This document shows, one piece after another, positions 61,685 through 64,000 of a stretch of 64,000 nucleotides of DNA. The notes under the pieces are model-generated. The model made no database searches, was not told the origin of the DNA, and saw only the letters and a list, made by a program, of their open reading frames with translations. The translations under genes and the position numbers were made by a program. Every line of letters begins with the position of its first letter. The stretch's first letter is position 1. Source of the stretch: Cyclobacteriaceae bacterium (lineage in GTDB: Bacteria > Bacteroidota > Bacteroidia > Cytophagales > Cyclobacteriaceae); the NCBI GenBank assembly GCA_029858965.1, contig JAOUDZ010000017.1, positions 1-64,000 on the forward strand, in the 5' to 3' direction.

Positions 61685-62576
61685 GGCTATCCTCGGCTTG
61701 CGATGGGGTCATATCGTGTTTCTGCTGTTTGCTGGCTTGTCTCTTGTCGGTTGTGATTTGATCAAAATGAAGGCCAATAATGCCGCGGGAGATGCAGGCC
61801 GGGAGCCTGCCGCCAGAGCCAACGATTCATATCTTTATAAAGATGAACTCGTTGGTATAATTGCACCGGGAACGCCGGCGGAGGACAGCACAAAGCTCGT
61901 GGAGGCGTACATCAACAGCTGGATCCGAAAACAATTGTTAATCCAGGAAGCTTCACGCAAAATTGACATAAACGAAGCCCAGGTTGAACGCAAGATACTG
62001 GACTACCGCTATAGCATTATTGCCTATGAGTACCAGACATATTATATCAAACAGCATTTGGATACCGCTGTCTCAATGGAAGAAATAGAAAAGTATTATA
62101 AAGCTAATATTGACAATTTTATACTCAAGCAGAATATTGTTCAGGGAACATTCATAAAGATTCCGAAAAATGCCCCCCGCACTGAAAAGATAAAGGAGTT
62201 GATTTTTTCTAAACAGGAGAAGGACGAAAATGAGTTGAAGTCTTATTGTCTGAGCTTTGCGGTAGCATACCACATCTCGGGTTCTAATTGGGTGGTCTAT
62301 GATGAACTTGTCAAGAATTCACCTTTGGCTGAGATTCCAAATAAAATACCGTTTCTCAAGTCAAACCCTTATCATGAAACTTCGGATGAAAACTTTCTAT
62401 ATTATTTAAGAGTAGTGCAATACAGAATCTCTGATAATATATCTCCGCTGGAGTTTGTAAAAGATGATATTCGTAATATTATTTTGAATAAACGAAAAGT
62501 GCAGTTGGCAAAGGAGTTGGAGGATGAAGTATATAGATATGCAATGGATCAAAATGAGTTTGAGATTTATAATTGA
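61638..62576 (+). CDS. Lipoprotein chaperone related to parvulin-type isomerases
   Basis: A 312-aa lipoprotein with lipobox LSLVGC. The body is helical and resembles the SurA N-terminal chaperone domain (LVEAYINSWIRKQLLIQEA) without a visible parvulin catalytic core. ATG 61638 overlaps the previous gene by 47 bases and gives a long n-region of the signal peptide; an in-frame TTG at 61698, 14 bases after that gene ends, would give a typical 18-residue signal peptide and may be the true start. It lies one base from the SurA-like gene. Confidence 0.8.
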   Translation: MKRGNDIFYTNWGRIRAILGLRWGHIVFLLFAGLSLVGCDLIKMKANNAAGDAGREPAARANDSYLYKDELVGIIAPGTPAEDSTKLVEAYINSWIRKQLLIQEASRKIDINEAQVERKILDYRYSIIAYEYQTYYIKQHLDTAVSMEEIEKYYKANIDNFILKQNIVQGTFIKIPKNAPRTEKIKELIFSKQEKDENELKSYCLSFAVAYHISGSNWVVYDELVKNSPLAEIPNKIPFLKSNPYHETSDENFLYYLRVVQYRISDNISPLEFVKDDIRNIILNKRKVQLAKELEDEVYRYAMDQNEFEIYN

Positions 62577-62577
62577 T

Positions 62578-63945
62578 ATGAAAACCACGGGATACAAAAG
62601 ATTTTTTTTCTTCACACTCCTGTTGTGCGCTGCCTTGGGACAAGCCACAGGTCAGGATACCGCGCCTGCAGAAAACGAAGGCTTTGTGGTAGATGAAATA
62701 ATTGCCAAGGTTGACAACTACATTGTCATCAAATCCGAATTGGAACGCGCCTATCAGGATTACATTACGAATGGAGGTGCTCCTTCAGATGAGACGAAGT
62801 GTCAATATTTAGCCATGTTGGTACGCAATAAACTCATGTTGGCTAAGGCGGAGATTGACTCTGTTATGGTTCTTGATGCCGAAGTGGATTTGAACACGGA
62901 AAACCGAATGGACATGATATTGGCCCAATCGGGAAGAACCGTGGATGAATTGGAGGTCTTGTATGGCAAAACAATGGAGCAAGTCAAGCTGGAGTTACGC
63001 GAACAAATTCGCGAGCAGATGATTGTGAGCAAAATGGAAGAAACAATGACGGAAGGTGTAGGTGTAACTCCGTCGGAAGTGAAGCGGTTTTTTAGTAAGA
63101 TTCCGAAAGACAGCTTGCCTTACTTTTCTGCCTCCGTTGAGGTGGCGCAAATGGTAAGGGTTGCCAAAGTAAGCGAAGCGCAGGAGAACATTACACGAAC
63201 TGAGTTGAGCAGAATCCGGGACAGAATATTGGCCGGGGAAGAATTTGCAACATTGGCTAAGGAATATTCAGATGATCCAAGTGTAATTTCAAATGGCGGA
63301 GAGATGGGTTGGTCAGGTCGTGGCAGGATGGTGCCTGAATATGAGGCTATGGCATTTAAATTAAAGCCTGGCGAAATTTCAACGCCGTTTAAGTCGCCTT
63401 TTGGTTTTCACATTATGCAGTTAATTGAGCGCAGAGGCAATGAATACCAATCCCGGCATATACTCATGTCACCTGAGCCGTCACAGGCTGATTTGGACGA
63501 TGCTATGCGCTATCTTGATAGTATTCGTAGTCTGATCGTCCACGACAGTCTCAAGTTCCAGAACGCCGCAAAAGAGTATTCTGATGATGTTCAAACGAAA
63601 GGCAATGGCGGTTTCTTCAGTGATCGCGATGGCGGTGTTCAATTAACAGTAGATGAGTTGGATCCGATTATATTTTTCAAGCTTGACTCAATGAAAGTAG
63701 GTGAGATTTCGAAACCCATTGCTTATCGAACAGATGATGGTAAAAATGCTGTAAGGATATTGTATTACAAGTCCAGGATTCCGCCACACCAGGCATCGCT
63801 GGAGGAGGATTGGACCAAAATTTACGCAGCAACCCTTAACGAAAAGAAAGATAGAATTTTACAAAAATGGTTTCAAAAAGCGAGGTTGGATGTGTTTATT
63901 AATATCGACCCAATGTATGATAACTGTGGACTATTAGACCAGTGA
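62578..63945 (+). CDS. SurA-like peptidylprolyl isomerase
   Basis: A 455-aa exported protein. It has a signal peptide (about 1-24, ending ATGQD), the SurA chaperone domain (VDEIIAKVDNYIVIKSELERAY), and two parvulin domains (about 180-285 with VEVAQMVRVAK and FGFHIMQLIERR; 290-400 with YQSRHILMSPEP). The frame reaches 62524, but ATG 62578 begins a clean signal peptide just after the previous stop. Probable role: delivery and folding of outer-membrane proteins, including those of the T9SS. Confidence 0.9.
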   Translation: MKTTGYKRFFFFTLLLCAALGQATGQDTAPAENEGFVVDEIIAKVDNYIVIKSELERAYQDYITNGGAPSDETKCQYLAMLVRNKLMLAKAEIDSVMVLDAEVDLNTENRMDMILAQSGRTVDELEVLYGKTMEQVKLELREQIREQMIVSKMEETMTEGVGVTPSEVKRFFSKIPKDSLPYFSASVEVAQMVRVAKVSEAQENITRTELSRIRDRILAGEEFATLAKEYSDDPSVISNGGEMGWSGRGRMVPEYEAMAFKLKPGEISTPFKSPFGFHIMQLIERRGNEYQSRHILMSPEPSQADLDDAMRYLDSIRSLIVHDSLKFQNAAKEYSDDVQTKGNGGFFSDRDGGVQLTVDELDPIIFFKLDSMKVGEISKPIAYRTDDGKNAVRILYYKSRIPPHQASLEEDWTKIYAATLNEKKDRILQKWFQKARLDVFINIDPMYDNCGLLDQ

Positions 63946-63947
63946 CA

Positions 63948-64000
63948 ATGACAAATTTTTCTTCTGATGTTGAGGCCGCTGATGCGTTGGCCGCTGCTTA
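63948..64000 (+). CDS. 5' end of a probable MoxR-family AAA ATPase
   Basis: ATG at 63948, two bases after the SurA-like stop, opens TNFSSDVEAADALAAA, which continues off the window. Bacteroidetes MoxR-type ATPases commonly begin with this ...FSSDVEAADAL segment and follow surA-like genes. The P-loop is outside the window, so the call rests on 17 residues and gene order. Confidence 0.6.
   Translation, partial: MTNFSSDVEAADALAAA

Overview
The window reads as chromosomal DNA of a gliding-type Bacteroidetes, most likely order Cytophagales. Evidence: a type IX secretion / gliding cluster (PorP/SprF-like, GldK, GldL, GldM, GldN, plus a PorW/SprE-like TPR lipoprotein); families largely confined to the phylum (DUF5686, DUF4271, CarboxypepD_reg outer-membrane barrels); an F-type ATP synthase operon without atpD/atpC; weak ribosome-binding sites; and many promoters that fit the Bacteroidetes -33/-7 pattern (TTTG, then TAnnTTTG). 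No rRNA, tRNA, CRISPR array, phage or insertion sequence was recognised. Coding density is high and the content is mostly conserved housekeeping and envelope genes.

Layout. 1-5.0 kb: end of a probable YicC gene, gmk, nadD, a DUF5686 outer-membrane protein and the tRNA 2-selenouridine synthase. 5.0-7.4 kb: a lytic transglycosylase, a creatininase-family hydrolase and a convergent DoxX protein. 7.4-8.0 kb: the largest non-coding gap. 8.0-14.9 kb: a TonB-receptor-like barrel, scpA, dxs with an alpha/beta hydrolase, and a membrane protein with a zinc ribbon. 15.1-21.5 kb: a minus-strand group (small membrane protein, nucleoid-associated protein, serS), rho, a small conserved gene and hemW.

21.5-36.0 kb is the gliding/T9SS region: DUF4271 - hemD - porP - gldK - gldL - gldM - gldN on the plus strand, closed by a strong terminator, then uvrC - class A PBP - porW/sprE on the minus strand. 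36.1-43.0 kb is a plus-strand run: M23 peptidase, bactofilin, AtpZ-like protein, a small membrane protein, then atpB-E-F-H-A-G. 43.1-49.5 kb holds a UbiA-like membrane protein overlapped by a methyltransferase, a three-PAS histidine kinase overlapped by a GNAT-like gene, a VTT/DedA-like protein and hemH. 49.6-54.9 kb is mixed: DUF2721, an MFS exporter, a NadR-like kinase, a flavin amine oxidase lipoprotein, a TSUP transporter and RlpA.

55.1-64.0 kb: guaB, then a tightly packed plus-strand run of seven genes. A membrane GAF-PP2C phosphatase, an STAS antagonist and an RsbW-like kinase form a complete partner-switching module with no sigma factor beside it. Directly behind them are a two-parvulin periplasmic isomerase, a lipoprotein chaperone, a SurA-like isomerase and the first codons of a probable MoxR ATPase. 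This coupling of a regulatory switch to outer-membrane chaperones is the best candidate here for an undescribed regulatory system. The second is a chitin-binding-like (CBM5/12) segment inside GldN.
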